From Sacculina carcini (taxonomy: Eukaryota; Arthropoda; Thecostraca; Sacculinidae): DNA of 64,000 bases. Below the pieces are notes generated by a model that made no database searches, had not been told where the DNA came from, and worked only from the letters and a program-made list of their open reading frames with translations. The position numbers were made by a program, and so were the translations under genes. Shown piece by piece: positions 30,880-44,140 of the stretch. Each line of letters begins with the position of its first letter. Position 1 is the stretch's first letter. Where the stretch lies: NCBI GenBank assembly GCA_916048095.2, contig OU696594.1, positions 4,021,781 through 4,085,780 of the forward strand. Direction: 5' to 3'.

Positions 30880-33800
30880 CATTAAAACCCGCCCGTTGTG
30901 CGGAGGAATTCATAAAATGGAATTAATATTCATAATAATTCATATTCATAAAAATATTCCAAATTAAAAAAGAAAATGAAAACTCATCAGCGTCTTACTC
31001 AATAGAAAAGTCCAAGTGTGAATATTTTTATTTTTATTTTGACATAATATTTTCCCTCAACCCGCCTCATATATAAACCAACCCATTGTGCGGAATAATT
31101 CAGAACACAAACACGTAACAAACAATGAAAATCCTAGCATGTAAACCCGCCCGTCGTGCGAAACAGTTCATACTATTATATTTGTATTCAATTCATGAGA
31201 GAAAAGGAATATGAATTAAAAAAGAGTTGAGTAAACCCATACAAAAGTCTAAATTTCTATATTTTCATATTTATTTTCACAAAATAGTTTGCCTAAACCG
31301 CCTCATATTTATACATGCCCGTCGTGCTGAATAATTCAGAACTCAGACACGAAACAATGAAAAATGACTACACTTTTTCATCATAATGTTTCCAAAATAT
31401 TTTAATAACTTAATATCACCGTCTAGCATTGAAACCCGCCAGTTGTGCGGAGCAATTCATAAGATGAAATTCATATTTAATTCATAAACATATTGCAAAT
31501 TAAAAAAGAAAACAGATATACTCATTAAAATCTTACTCAATTGAAAAGTCTAAATTCAATTATATTTTTTGACAACATTTTCCTTCAGCCCGTCTCATAT
31601 TTAAACCCGCCCGTCGTGCTGAACAATTTATAAAATAAAATGCATATTCAATCCATAAAATAAAATGCATATTCAATCCATAAAATAAAATGCATATTCA
31701 ATCCATAAAATAAAATGCATATTCAATCCATAAAATAAAATGCATATTCAATCCATAAAATAAACTGAATACAAATTAAAAAGCAAAACATTTAACATTT
31801 TCCCTCGAACAGCCTCATATTTAAACCCGCCCGTCGTGCGGAACAATTAAGCCCCAACACCAATGGTTCTTTTTATATAAACCAACTAATGACAACTAAC
31901 TAACTAATACTCAAATGGTTCTTTATTATATAATAATGGTTTTTTATTTAATGGTTATATATGGTACAATAATTCAGTAGTTTACTTTGTTCCCAGTAGC
32001 ATTTTACCCGCCCGTCGTGCGGAACAATTAAGCCCCTGATCTATACCATTGAACCCGCGCAATTATGTCACCTCATATTCAAGCATACACACACAGACAG
32101 ACAGATAATTTCTTCTTTATGTATATATATACCATTGAACCTGCGCAATTATGTCACCTCATATTCAAGCATACATACACAGACAGACAGATAATTTCTT
32201 CTTTATGTATATATATGGCATTAATACCCGCCCGTTGTGCGGAGCAATTCATACAATCAAGCAAATCATGAACCATTTGAAAAAATGAACTAAAAACACT
32301 TTTTTTAAAACCCACCCGTCGTGCGGAACAAGTCATACAATAAAATTCATATCAAATCCATAAAATATAATGAATACAAATTGAAAAGCAAAAAATGTAA
32401 GCTATAAATATCTTGACCAATAGAAAAGTCTAAATGCCCGCGGGACATTTTTATTTCATAAAAATGAGCCATTGCTTCGTTTGCGTTTGAAGCCCCTGGT
32501 CATTGAACCAGCGAACCATGAACCAGCGCAATTATGTCACCTCATATTCAAGCATACATACACAGACAGACAGATAATTTCTTCTTTATGTATATATATA
32601 GCATTAAAACCGCATTAAAACCCGCCCGTTGTGCGGAACAATTCATAAAAATATTGCAAATTAAAAATAAATAAGGCAAACTCATGAAGACCTTAATTAA
32701 TTAAAAAGTCTAAATTTCATTATTTTTAATTTTATTTTGACAAAATATTTTCACTCAGCCCGCCTCATATTTAAACCCGCCCGACGTGAGGAATAATTCA
32801 GAACTCGAACACCATCCGTTCTGGTTCTTGAAGTCAAATCCATTAGTTTTGTATATGAATTCATTCTATACGGTGAAATTGAACGTTTTATTGCTGCCCG
32901 CGGGACATTTTTATTTCATAAAAATGAGCCATCGCTTCGTTTGCGTTTCAAGCCCCTGATCATTGAACCAGCGAACCATGAACCAGCGCAATTATGTCAC
33001 CTCATATTCAAGCATACATACACAGACAGACAGATAATTTCTTCTTTATGTATATATATAGCATTAAAACCCGCCCGTTGTGCGGAGCAATTCATACAAT
33101 AAAATTCATATCAAATCCATAAAATATAATGAATACAAATTGAAAACCAAAAAATGTAACCTATAAATATCTTAACTAATAGAAAAGTCTAAATGTGAAT
33201 ATTTTTGTTCTTATTTTGACAAATATTATCCCTCAACCCGCCTGATATATAAATCTGCCCGTCGTGTGGTATAATTCAGAACACAAACACGAAACAAACA
33301 ATGAAAGATGATGAAATCTTTTCATCAGAATGTTTCCAAACTATATTTATTACTTAACATCATTCCCCAATATCATTTGCTTAAGTACTATTTCACTTTT
33401 TCCGCTATAATATTTATTGTTAAAATTTATATATTTTCCGCTATCATTAAAACCCAATATAACCTGAGTCAAACCTACCCAACCCAACCCAACCATCCAA
33501 TCTTGACCGCTCTCAGCCTAGTCTGAGGTGATTTAACTTATTAGTTTGTGATCACAAAATATACTGATGCGATCATAATTTGTAATCAGAAGACTGAGAT
33601 TATCTACCTCAGGGGTCCCAAACACGCGGCCCACCAATACTTATCCCGCCAATATAGTACCCAATACTCAACCCGCCAATATAGTATCGGAACCAAACTG
33701 TAAGGCAGATAAATTCACATTTGTTGCATAATGCGATATAATTATACACCATTATCATATTATCTCATGATTCCCGGTTAATGCTTCCACTAATGCATCA

Positions 33801-34240
33801 TATTCCTACAGTTGTTATTTTTTGGATTACACCGATATTACAGCCCTTGATATTACAGCCGATATTATATTATGCAATCTATATTCTGCTACGTATTATT
33901 CTTAATACATATATCATCAGATCGCAAAATATATTTAAAGGTTCACATCATTCTCCAAAATCATTTGCTTAAGAGCTATTCTACTTTTATCGCTAGAATA
34001 TTTACTGCTAGCAAAATATCATATACCTCGCTATCATTTAAACCCACTCTTTATAGATACATTTAAGCCCGCCCGTCGTGCGGAACAGTTCATAAAATAT
34101 AATGAATATTCAATTCATAAAAAAATTAGTGAAAATTGAAAAAGAAAAACAAACCCATAGGAAAGTTTTTGCCAATATAAAAGTCGAAATGTGAAATTTA
34201 TGTTTCAATTTAGAAAACATGTTTTTCCACAACCCACCTC
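30880..34240. repeat. CCCGCCCGTCGTGCGG-motif repeat field (unit 1)
   Basis: About 15-20 occurrences of CCCGCCCGT(C/T)GTGCGGA(A/G)(C/T)AATTCA at irregular 80-250 bp spacing. Two versions alternate: one followed by TAAAATnnAATTCATATT sequence and one followed by GAACTCAAACACGAAACAAA. Each is preceded by CTCATATTTAAA or GCATTAAAA. The CCGC ... GCGG ends can form a short hairpin. CAGACAGACAGATAATTTCT blocks separate groups of them. Confidence 0.9.
31626..31765. repeat. 25-bp minisatellite, about 5 copies
   Basis: The unit is AATCCATAAAATAAAATGCA plus TATTC. Unit 2 of the higher-order repeat has about 3 copies (37,388-37,475). Confidence 0.92.
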
Positions 34241-37200
34241 TTATTTAAAGCTGCCCGTCGTGCGGAATAATTCAGAACTCAAACACGAAACAAACACAAA
34301 GAAAATGGATGAAAAACGACCAACAGAAAAAGTCAAATTTGTAAATTCTTGTTTTAATTATTGACGATGTTTTTCCCTCAACACTGCTCAAATTCACACC
34401 CGTCCTTCGTGTGTAGTAATTCAGAAGTGTAACACTATCAAAACAATGTAACTTTCTTTCATCTTTATAATTCCAGATTAATGCTTCCGCTAAAACAGCA
34501 GATGCATATAGCTGGCATTGCATGATGTTACAACCCGTATCCTTATGCAACTTGAAATTGAACCAATTAAATTACACAGTAAAATTCAGTAGTTTACTTT
34601 GTTCCCAGTAGCATTTTACCCGCCCGTCGTGCGGAACGATTCATGTGTAAATATTACGGACAATAAAGCCTTTATATTCAGTATAGTGTAGCATTAATTA
34701 AGCTGTACGCAATAAAACCACACCATCCATGCTTGGAGCTAATATGATACATTCTTAATTGTGATTGGGCTTCAGTGAAATTTTATCGGTGTATATTCCT
34801 GTGAAATCGTAAGTGCGCATAATAGCTGTCAAATTGGCAATATGTCCCTTTGACTTTACACCGCCGTAACTTCCTTCAGATACACTTTGGAAAATTAAAA
34901 ATTATACCGTATTGTAGAAAACAAAATTTCTAGCACGATGGTATAATTTATTTTAATGTGTAGCAAATAGTTACTGAGAAATAGTAGAAAAAAGAATTAA
35001 TTTTACTCGCCCGGTGTTCAAGTGTAATTTTGGATGTATTTGAGAATTTTGCCCATTTTACACGTATTTTGTATCATTTGTGGGTATAAATTATAGCTTA
35101 TCTTGTAGAACACAAAATTCTCTACAGATTAGTATATTCCTGTGTAATCGCAAGTGCGTAAATTGTGATTGGACTTCAGTGAAATTAAATCAGTGTATAT
35201 TCATGTGTAATCGCAAGTGCGCATAATAGCTGTCAAATTGGCAATATGTCCCTTTGACTTTACACCGCCGTAACTTCCTTCAGATACACTTTGGAAAATT
35301 AAAAATTATACCGTATTGTAGAAAACAAAATTTCTAGCACGATGGTATAATTTATTTTAATGTGTAGCAAATAGTTACTGAGAAATAGTAGAAAAAAGAA
35401 TTAATTTTACTCGCCCGGTGTTCAAGTGTAATTTTGGATGTATTTGAGAATTTTGCCCATTTTACACGTATTTTGTATCATTTGTGGGTATAAATTATAG
35501 CTTATCTTGTAGAACACAAAATTCTCTACAGATTAGTATATTCCTGTGTAATCGCAAGTGCGTAAATTGTGATTGGACTTCAGTGAAATTAAATCAGTGT
35601 ATATTCATGTGTAATCGCAAGTGCGCATAATAGCTGTCAAATTGGCAATATGTCCCTTTGACTTTACACCGCCGTAACTTCCTTCAGATACACTTTGGAA
35701 AATTAAAAATTATACCGTATTGTAGAAAACAAGATTTCTAGCACGATGGTATAATTTATTTTAATGTGTAGCAAATAGTTACTGAGAAATAGTAGAAAAA
35801 AGAATTAATTTTACTCGCCCGGTGTTCAAGTGTAATTTTGGATGTATTTGAGAATTTTGCCAATTTTACACGTTTTTTGTATCATTTGTGGGTATAAATT
35901 ATAACTTTTCTTGTAGAACACAAAATTATCTACACAATAGTATAATTTTTATAGCTGTACCATTGCTGGTTTATGAGGAATAGATAGCGGAATATTGACC
36001 AAAATATTCACGTTTCTTGTGCTAATTGTGCCTTTTTGCCTTTTTGTCATTTACACTTCACACCGCCGTAACTTTTTTTTAATACACTTTGGAAAATTAA
36101 AAATTATACCGTGTTGTAGCAAACAAAATTCCCAGCATGATGGTATTATTTATTTAGATGTGTGATAATTAGTTTTTGAGAAATAGAGAAAAAAGTATAG
36201 AAAATCGGACGCGTGGAGTTTAAATAATATTTTGAATGTAGATTGATTTTTTTCCATTTTACATGTTTAATATTTAATTTTTGGGTATAAATTATAATTC
36301 GTTGAGTAGAACAGAAAATTTTCTACACAGTGGTATAATTTGTATAGTTGTACCATTGGTGGTTTAGGAGGAGGAGTCTTCAGAAAATTGACCAAAATTT
36401 TCGCATTTTTCAGGGTTCATTTTGTCTTTTCACCGCTATAACTTTTTTTGATTTCATTTTTGAAATTTAAAATTTAATCTAAAGTGTAGACAAAAAAATT
36501 TCCAACGTGATGGTATAAATTGTTAGCAGGTAGGCCAAGTGGTGGCCAAATAATAGCTGATAGAAAATGGACCAAGGAGGGTTGAACAGACACACAGACA
36601 CACACACAGAGGATCTCTTTTATATATATACTAGCATTAAAACCCGCCCGTTGTGCGGAGGAATTCATAAAATGGAATTAATATTCATAATAATTCATAT
36701 TCATAAAAATATTCCAAATTAAAAAAGAAAATGAAAACTCATCAGCGTCTTACTCAATAGAAAAGTCCAAGTGTGAATATTTTTATTTTTATTTTGACAT
36801 AATATTTTCCCTCAACCCGCCTCATATATAAACCAACCCATTGTGCGGAATAATTCAGAACACAAACACGTAACAAACAATGAAAATCCTAGCATGTAAA
36901 CCCGCCCGTCGTGCGAAACAGTTCATACTATTATATTTGTATTCAATTCATGAGAGAAAAGGAATATGAATTAAAAAAGAGTTGAGTAAACCCATACAAA
37001 AGTCTAAATTTCTATATTTTCATATTTATTTTCACAAAATAGTTTGCCTAAACCGCCTCATATTTATACATGCCCGTCGTGCTGAATAATTCAGAACTCA
37101 GACACGAAACAATGAAAAATGACTACACTTTTTCATCATAATGTTTCCAAAATATTTTAATAACTTAATATCACCGTCTAGCATTGAAACCCGCCAGTTG

Positions 37201-39947
37201 TGCGGAGCAATTCATAAGATGAAATTCATATTTAATTCATAAACATATTGCAAATTAAAAAAGAAAACAGATATACTCATTAAAATCTTACTCAATTGAA
37301 AAGTCTAAATTCAATTATATTTTTTGACAACATATTTTCCTTCAGCCCGTCTCATATTTAAACCCGCCCGTCGTGCTGAACAATTTATAAAATAAAATGC
37401 ATATTCAATCCATAAAATAAAATGCATATTCAATCCATAAAATAAAATGCATATTCAATCCATAAAATAAACTGAATACAAATTAAAAAGCAAAACATTT
37501 AACATTTTCCCTCGAACAGCCTCATATTTAAACCCGCCCGTCGTGCGGAACAATTAAGCCCCAACACCAATGGTTCTTTTTATATAAACCAACTAATGAC
37601 AACTAACTAACTAATACTCAAATGGTTCTTTATTATATAATAATGGTTTTTTATTTAATGGTTATATATGGTACAATAATTCAGTAGTTTACTTTGTTCC
37701 CAGTAGCATTTTACCCGCCCGTCGTGCGGAACAATTAAGCCCCTGATCTATACCATTGAACCCGCGCAATTATGTCACCTCATATTCAAGCATACACACA
37801 CAGACAGACAGATAATTTCTTCTTTATGTATATATATACCATTGAACCTGCGCAATTATGTCACCTCATATTCAAGCATACATACACAGACAGACAGATA
37901 ATTTCTTCTTTATGTATATATATGGCATTAATACCCGCCCGTTGTGCGGAGCAATTCATACAATCAAGCAAATCATGAACCATTTGAAAAAATGAACTAA
38001 AAACACTTTTTTTTAAACCCACCCGTCGTGCGGAACAAGTCATACAATAAAATTCATATCAAATCCATAAAATATAATGAATACAAATTGAAAAGCAAAA
38101 AATGTAAGCTATAAATATCTTGACCAATAGAAAAGTCTAAATGCCCGCGGGACATTTTTATTTCATAAAAATGAGCCATTGCTTCGTTTGCGTTTGAAGC
38201 CCCTGGTCATTGAACCAGCGAACCATGAACCAGCGCAATTATGTCACCTCATATTCAAGCATACATACACAGACAGACAGATAATTTCTTCTTTATGTAT
38301 ATATATAGCATTAAAACCGCATTAAAACCCGCCCGTTGTGCGGAACAATTCATAAAAATATTGCAAATTAAAAATAAATAAGGCAAACTCATGAAGACCT
38401 TAATTAATTAAAAAGTCTAAATTTCATTATTTTTAATTTTATTTTGACAAAATATTTTCACTCAGCCCGCCTCATATTTAAACCCGCCCGACGTGAGGAA
38501 TAATTCAGAACTCGAACACCATCCGTTCTGGTTCTTGAAGTCAAATCCATTAGTTTTGTATATGAATTCATTCTATACGGTGAAATTGAACGTTTTATTG
38601 CTGCCCGCGGGACATTTTTATTTCATAAAAATGAGCCATCGCTTCGTTTGCGTTTCAAGCCCCTGATCATTGAACCAGCGAACCATGAACCAGCGCAATT
38701 ATGTCACCTCATATTCAAGCATACATACACAGACAGACAGATAATTTCTTCTTTATGTATATATATAGCATTAAAACCCGCCCGTTGTGCGGAGCAATTC
38801 ATACAATAAAATTCATATCAAATCCATAAAATATAATGAATACAAATTGAAAACCAAAAAATGTAACCTATAAATATCTTAACTAATAGAAAAGTCTAAA
38901 TGTGAATATTTTTGTTCTTATTTTGACAAATATTATCCCTCAACCCGCCTGATATATAAATCTGCCCGTCGTGTGGTATAATTCAGAACACAAACACGAA
39001 ACAAACAATGAAAGATGATGAAATCTTTTCATCAGAATGTTTCCAAACTATATTTATTACTTAACATCATTCCCCAATATCATTTGCTTAAGTACTATTT
39101 CACTTTTTCCGCTATAATATTTATTGTTAAAATTTATATATTTTCCGCTATCATTAAAACCCAATATAACCTGAGTCAAACCTACCCAACCCAACCCAAC
39201 CATCCAATCTTGACCGCTCTCAGCCTAGTCTGAGGTGATTTAACTTATTAGTTTGTGATCACAAAATATACTGATGCGATCATAATTTGTAATCAGAAGA
39301 CTGAGATTATCTACCTCAGGGGTCCCAAACACGCGGCCCACCAATACTTATCCCGCCAATATAGTACCCAATACTCAACCCGCCAATATAGTATCGGAAC
39401 CAAACTGTAAGGCAGATAAATTCACATTTGTTGCATAATGCGATATAATTATACACCATTATCATATTATCTCATGATTCCCGGTTAATGCTTCCACTAA
39501 TGCATCATATTCCTACAGTTGTTATTTTTTGGATTACACCGATATTACAGCCCTTGATATTACAGCCGATATTATATTATGCAATCTATATTCTGCTACG
39601 TATTATTCTTAATACATATATCATCAGATCGCAAAATATATTTAAAGGTTCACATCATTCTCCAAAATCATTTGCTTAAGAGCTATTCTACTTTTATCGC
39701 TAGAATATTTACTGCTAGCAAAATATCATATACCTCGCTATCATTTAAACCCACTCTTTATAGATACATTTAAGCCCGCCCGTCGTGCGGAACAGTTCAT
39801 AAAATATAATGAATATTCAATTCATAAAAAAATTAGTGAGAATTGAAAAAGAAAAACAAACCCATAGGAAAGTTTTTGCCAATATAAAAGTCGAAATGTG
39901 AAATTTATGTTTCAATTTAGAAAACATGTTTTTCCACAACCCACCTC
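34241..39947. repeat. Higher-order tandem unit 2 (5,707 bp)
   Basis: Nearly base-for-base copy of unit 1. Its 404-bp array has three copies, with landmarks at 34,840, 35,244 and 35,648. Confidence 0.93.
34760..35905. repeat. 404-bp satellite array, 3 copies (unit 2)
   Basis: Same landmark at exact 404-bp spacing, followed by the same diverged monomers as in unit 1. Confidence 0.95.
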
Positions 39948-41780
39948 TTATTTAAAGCTGCCCGTCGTGCGGAATAATTCAGAACTCAAACACGAAACAA
40001 ACACAAAGAAAATGGATGAAAAACGACCAACAGAAAAAGTCAAATTTGTAAATTCTTGTTTTAATTATTGACGATGTTTTTCCCTCAACACTGCTCAAAT
40101 TCACACCCGTCCTTCGTGTGTAGTAATTCAGAAGTGTAACACTATCAAAACAATGAAACTTTCTGTCATCTCTATAATTCCAGATTTATGCGTCCGCTAA
40201 AACAGCATATTCATATAGTTGGCATTGCATGATATTACAACCCATATCCTTATGCAGCTTAAGCTTATGCAGCTTGAAATTAACCCAATTAAATTATACA
40301 GTAAAATTCAGTAGTTTACTTTGTTCCCAGTAGCATTTTACCAGCCCGTCGTGCGGAACGTTATTGAGGACAATAAAGCCTTTATATTCAGTATAGTGTA
40401 GCATTAATTGAACTGTACCCAATAAAACCACACCATCCATGCTTGGAGCTAATATGATGCATTATTAATTGTGATTGGGCTTCAGTGAAATTTAATCGGT
40501 GTATATTCCTGTGTAATCGCAAGTGCGCATAATAGCTGTCAAATTGGTAATATGTGCTTTTGACTTTACACCACCGTAACTTCCATCAGATACACTTTGG
40601 AAAATTAAAAATTATACCGTATTGTAGAAAACAAAATTTCTAGCACGATGGTATAATTAATTTTAATGTATGACAAACAGTTCTTGAGAAATGGGTAGAA
40701 AAATGAATAATTTTAGTCACCCGGTGTTCAAGTGTAATTTTGGATGTATTTGAGAATTTTGCCAATTTTACACGTTTTTTGTATCATTTGTGGGTATAAA
40801 TTATACATTTTCTTGTAGAACACAAAATTCTCTACACAGTAGTATATTCCTGTGTAATCGCAAGTGCGCATAATAGCTGTCAAATTGGCAATATGTCCTT
40901 TTGACTTTACACCGCCGTAGCTTCCTTCAGGTACACTTTGGAAAATTAAAAATCCTACCGTATTGTAGAAAACAAGATTTCTAGCACGATGGTATAATTT
41001 ATTTTCATGTGTAACAAATCATTACCGAGAAATATTAGAAAAATGAATTAATTATATTCGCCCGGTGTTCAAGTGTAATTTTGTATGTATTTGAGAATTT
41101 TGCCAATTTTACACGTTTTTTTGTATCATTTGTGGGTATAAATTATACCTTTTCTTGTAGAACACAAGATTCTCTACACAGTAGTATATTCCTGTGTAAT
41201 CGCAAGTGCGCATAATAGCTGTCAAATTGGCAATATGTTCTTTTGATTTTACACCGCCTTCACTTCCTTCAGATACACTTTGGAAAATTTAGAATTATAC
41301 CGTATTGTAGACAACAAAATTTCTAGTACGATGGTATAATTAATTTTGATGTGTGACAAATAGTTACTGAGAAATAGTAGAAAAATGAATTAATCTTAGT
41401 CACCCGGTGTTCAAGTGTAATTTTGGATGTATTTGAGAATTTTGCCAATTTTACACGTTTTTTGTATCATTTGTGGGTATAAATTATAGCTTATCTTGTA
41501 GAACACAAAATTATCTACACAGTAGTATATTCCTGTGTAATCGCAAGTGCGCATAATAGCTGTCAAATTGGCAATATGTCCTATGACCAAAATTTTCGCA
41601 TTTTTCAGGGTTCATTTTGTCTTTTCACCGCGATAACTTTTTTTGATTTCATTTTTAAAATTTTAAATTTATCCTATCGTGTAGACAAGGAAATTTCCAG
41701 CGTAATGGTATAAATTGTTGGCGGGTACATTAAGTGGTTACCGAGTAGCAGCTTGCTGAAAATGTGACCAAGGAGGGTGG

Positions 41781-41817
<37 letters not shown>

Positions 41818-41830
41818 AGGATCTCTTTTA
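39948..41830. repeat. Higher-order unit 3, partial and diverged, with a 341-bp satellite form
   Basis: The first 200 bp match units 1 and 2, after which divergence is clearly higher. The satellite landmark occurs at 40,550, 40,891, 41,233 and 41,574, a period of about 341 bp. The 404-bp form equals the 341-bp form plus a 63-bp insert that duplicates the GTGTAATCGCAAGTGCG segment. The unit ends in GACA repeats (41,787-41,816) and GGATCTCTTTTATATATATA. Confidence 0.9.
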
Positions 41831-41837
41831 TATATAT

Positions 41838-41890
<53 letters not shown>
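41830..41890. repeat. TA microsatellite
   Basis: (TA)n tract of about 55 bp directly after the GACA run. Confidence 0.95.
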
Positions 41891-41954
41891 TTTATGTCAG
41901 ATATCCAATTAATGTATGATCACGTGTTTTAACATATTTTTGTGAATTTGGTTT

Positions 41955-42860
41955 CTTACAATGGTTGACGATGTGTTATCACTGCTTGATAAAGCCGTAA
42001 GGCGAAACGTTGTGGTAAAAAAAAAATACTTGTGTCTGAAGAAGTTCAACTTCATCTTATATCATTTATCCACCAGACACGTGAGTACTCCATACATTTT
42101 GGATCTAAATACACATACATGCATACATACATTCATTCCAAGTCAGGGTATATTGTGTTTCATCCTCCCAAATTATCTCCTCCGATAATTTCATTACCTC
42201 TATCTCAGTGTGTTCGTGATCTTGGTGTACATTTTGATCACAATCTCTCTTTCTCAATTAACATCTCAAGTGTGACTCGCTCCTGTCGTCTTATTCTCCG
42301 CCAACTTCCTATCCTATCCTATCTTCTATCCATATCCTATCCGTCGATTCCTTGATAATGCTACAGCAATCACACTTGTACAGTCCTTAATTTTCTCCAG
42401 GTTAGACTATTGTAACCTTCTTTATCTCCATGTTTCTTGTAAAAATATACGATCGCTTCAGAAAATTATAAACCAATCTTGCCGTTTTGTTTCTCTCCTT
42501 CCACCGAGAACTCCCTCCTCGAAATTCATCCGCCAACTTGGATGGCTTCCTGCACGGCAGCGAATCCATCACAAGGTTTGCTGCATCATCTTCAAGATCA
42601 TCCACTCCAACTCTGCTCCTCCTGATTTCCGTTCTCTTCTTACTGTTTCTAATCGTCCGGGCCGCTCACTATCACGTAGTCTCTACTGTCACCGTGCTCT
42701 CAACGATTCCATCTGGTCTTCGAAATCTTTTTTTTCTCTGGACCTCGTTTGTTTAATGAACTTCCTCTTAAAATTCGATCTCCTCTCTCTTACATGTCTT
42801 TTTCCACTTCTCTTTGTACATATCTTCTCGGTGTCTCTTCTGTTGAATAATTATATTGTG
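41955..42860 (+). pseudogene. LINE reverse transcriptase C-terminal fragment
   Basis: On the plus strand after 42,200 the translation gives LGVHFDHNLSFSINISSV. After a frame change near 42,340 it gives LVQSLIFSRLDYCNLLYLHV, LQKIINQSCRFVSLLPPRTP, LGWLPARQRIHHKVCCIIFK and FNELPLKIRS. This is the C-terminal third of an L2/CR1-type RT with several frame changes. No palm motifs. Confidence 0.75.
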
Positions 42861-42954
42861 TGAATAAAACTCGTCTTCTATAAAACTCGCCTTTCTTCTC
42901 TTTCTCGCTCTCCCAAATCTTTATGGGTGTGGTGTGATCGTGTGCAGTGAGAGA

Positions 42955-43108
42955 GTGTGTGTGTGTCTGTGTGCTCCCGTGTGTCACGGTGTGAGCTTAG
43001 AGTCGTGTTTGTGGTGCGATCGGAGTGTGACGTCTTGTAGGCGCGCGTGGGGCGGTGATGCCCATGCGCGCCTGTCTGTAATATATTTTAGTTTTTAAGT
43101 TTCGTTTA
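42955..43108 (+). repeat. About 150-bp direct repeat with GC-rich hairpin, left copy
   Basis: Matches 44,118-44,273. It contains the near-palindrome GGCGCGCGTGGGG ... CCCATGCGCGCC, then CTGTCTGTAATATATTTTAG. Confidence 0.85.
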
Positions 43109-43139
43109 CAAGCTATTTCGGCCTTTTTGTTTTGTAATT

Positions 43140-43700
43140 ATTTTTGTCTGCGACCCGGCTTCAGCAGCGGAGATAGTGCCTTCCAGCATCAGTAGCGGCC
43201 TACCAGCGGAGAACAGCGGTGGAGGTGCTCGGTGGCGTGCCAGGTTGGTGTGCAGCGGGACGGCAGTGCAGCATGATGCCGGCAAGAGGCAGCTGAAGAG
43301 CTGTGGCCGAGGGATGCTGATCGTCCCGCCTGCACTGGTGTAAGGCACGTCGCCGGGCAACTACAGGATTGTCAGTGGAGGCGACGATCGCTCGTGGAGG
43401 ATGCTGGTGCTGGACGGCAGGTGACAGAGAGGGGCTGCTGAAGCCGGAGGAAAACATGACGAACGACGGCGACGGCGTGGCCTGTGTGAACGGCGACGTC
43501 CCGGCTGTTTGCGGCAGGGTGCTGAAGAGCACTGGAGTCGACGGGAGCATAGTGGGTGCTGGGGTCGAAGTGTTGTGCCCTGTCGCGGCAGCCGGTGATG
43601 AAGAAGACGGCAGGCTGCGGCGAAGCACTGAAGAGCACGGGCGAGGCGGGAGCGTGGTGGATGCTGGGGCCTGACGTGTGTGCTTCGCCGCAGCCACGGT
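43140..43700. other. GC-rich segment with imperfect internal repeats
   Basis: The sequence has imperfect repeats of about 110 bp (AAGAGCACTGGAGTCGACGG versus AAGAGCACGGGCGAGGCGGG contexts near 43,520 and 43,630). Open frames exist in several phases because of composition; none shows a domain. Flanked by the two hairpin-bearing direct repeats. Confidence 0.45.
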
Positions 43701-43849
43701 GAGTGCATCTGGTGGAGGCCGTCGTCGAGTTAGGTTTTTTTATTGGTTCCTGGTTTGCTTGGTTCGCGTTTTTTAATTGTCTGTTCTTTTGTTGATTTAT
43801 GTTTCTTTAAAACAGGTGGAGGTGTGGTGTGATCGTGTGCAGTGAGAGA

Positions 43850-43987
43850 GTGTGTGTGAAAGATTGTGTGTGCGTGAACGTGTTAGTGTGTCTATATGTG
43901 ATCGTGTATGGTTGAATTGTATATTGCGTGCGAGAGTGTGTGAGCGAGTATGTATAGCTGTGTCGGTGAGTGTGTGCAGTTGTTTCG

Positions 43988-44021
<34 letters not shown>

Positions 44022-44140
44022 GTGTGTGTGTATGCGTTTGTCGAGTATGCATGTCCCGCGGCGGCGAGCGATTGACCGGCTCGCCGCTGATTGGTTGTTG
44101 CGGCAGGTGAGGACTGTGCGTGTATGTATGTGTGTGTGCT
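43850..44140. repeat. TG-rich tract
   Basis: (TG)n runs, strongest at 43,988-44,033, mixed with GTGTGTGA words. Confidence 0.85.

Larger units (their letters stand above)
28081..34240. repeat. Higher-order tandem unit 1 (6,160 bp)
   Basis: The sequence from ATTTAAAGCTGCCCGTCG at 28,083 is repeated from 34,243 and 39,950. Unit 1 holds four 404-bp satellite copies, degenerate 190-bp-type monomers to 30,770, and then a long series of CCCGCCCGTCGTGCGG-motif blocks to 34,240. It contains no real gene; short frames within it are shadows. Compared with unit 2 it has one more 404-bp copy, two more 25-bp copies, a 2-bp deletion and a 1-bp insertion. Together these account for the length difference. 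Confidence 0.93.

Noticed and set aside
28081-40400. CRISPR-like array (regularly repeated GC-rich core)
   Set aside because: The spacing is irregular (80-250 bp), the spacers are themselves repeated, and the context is a eukaryotic genome.
43200-43708. Several overlapping GC-rich ORFs, 88-165 codons
   Set aside because: Composition keeps frames open on both strands; no domain, and internal DNA repeats explain the pattern.
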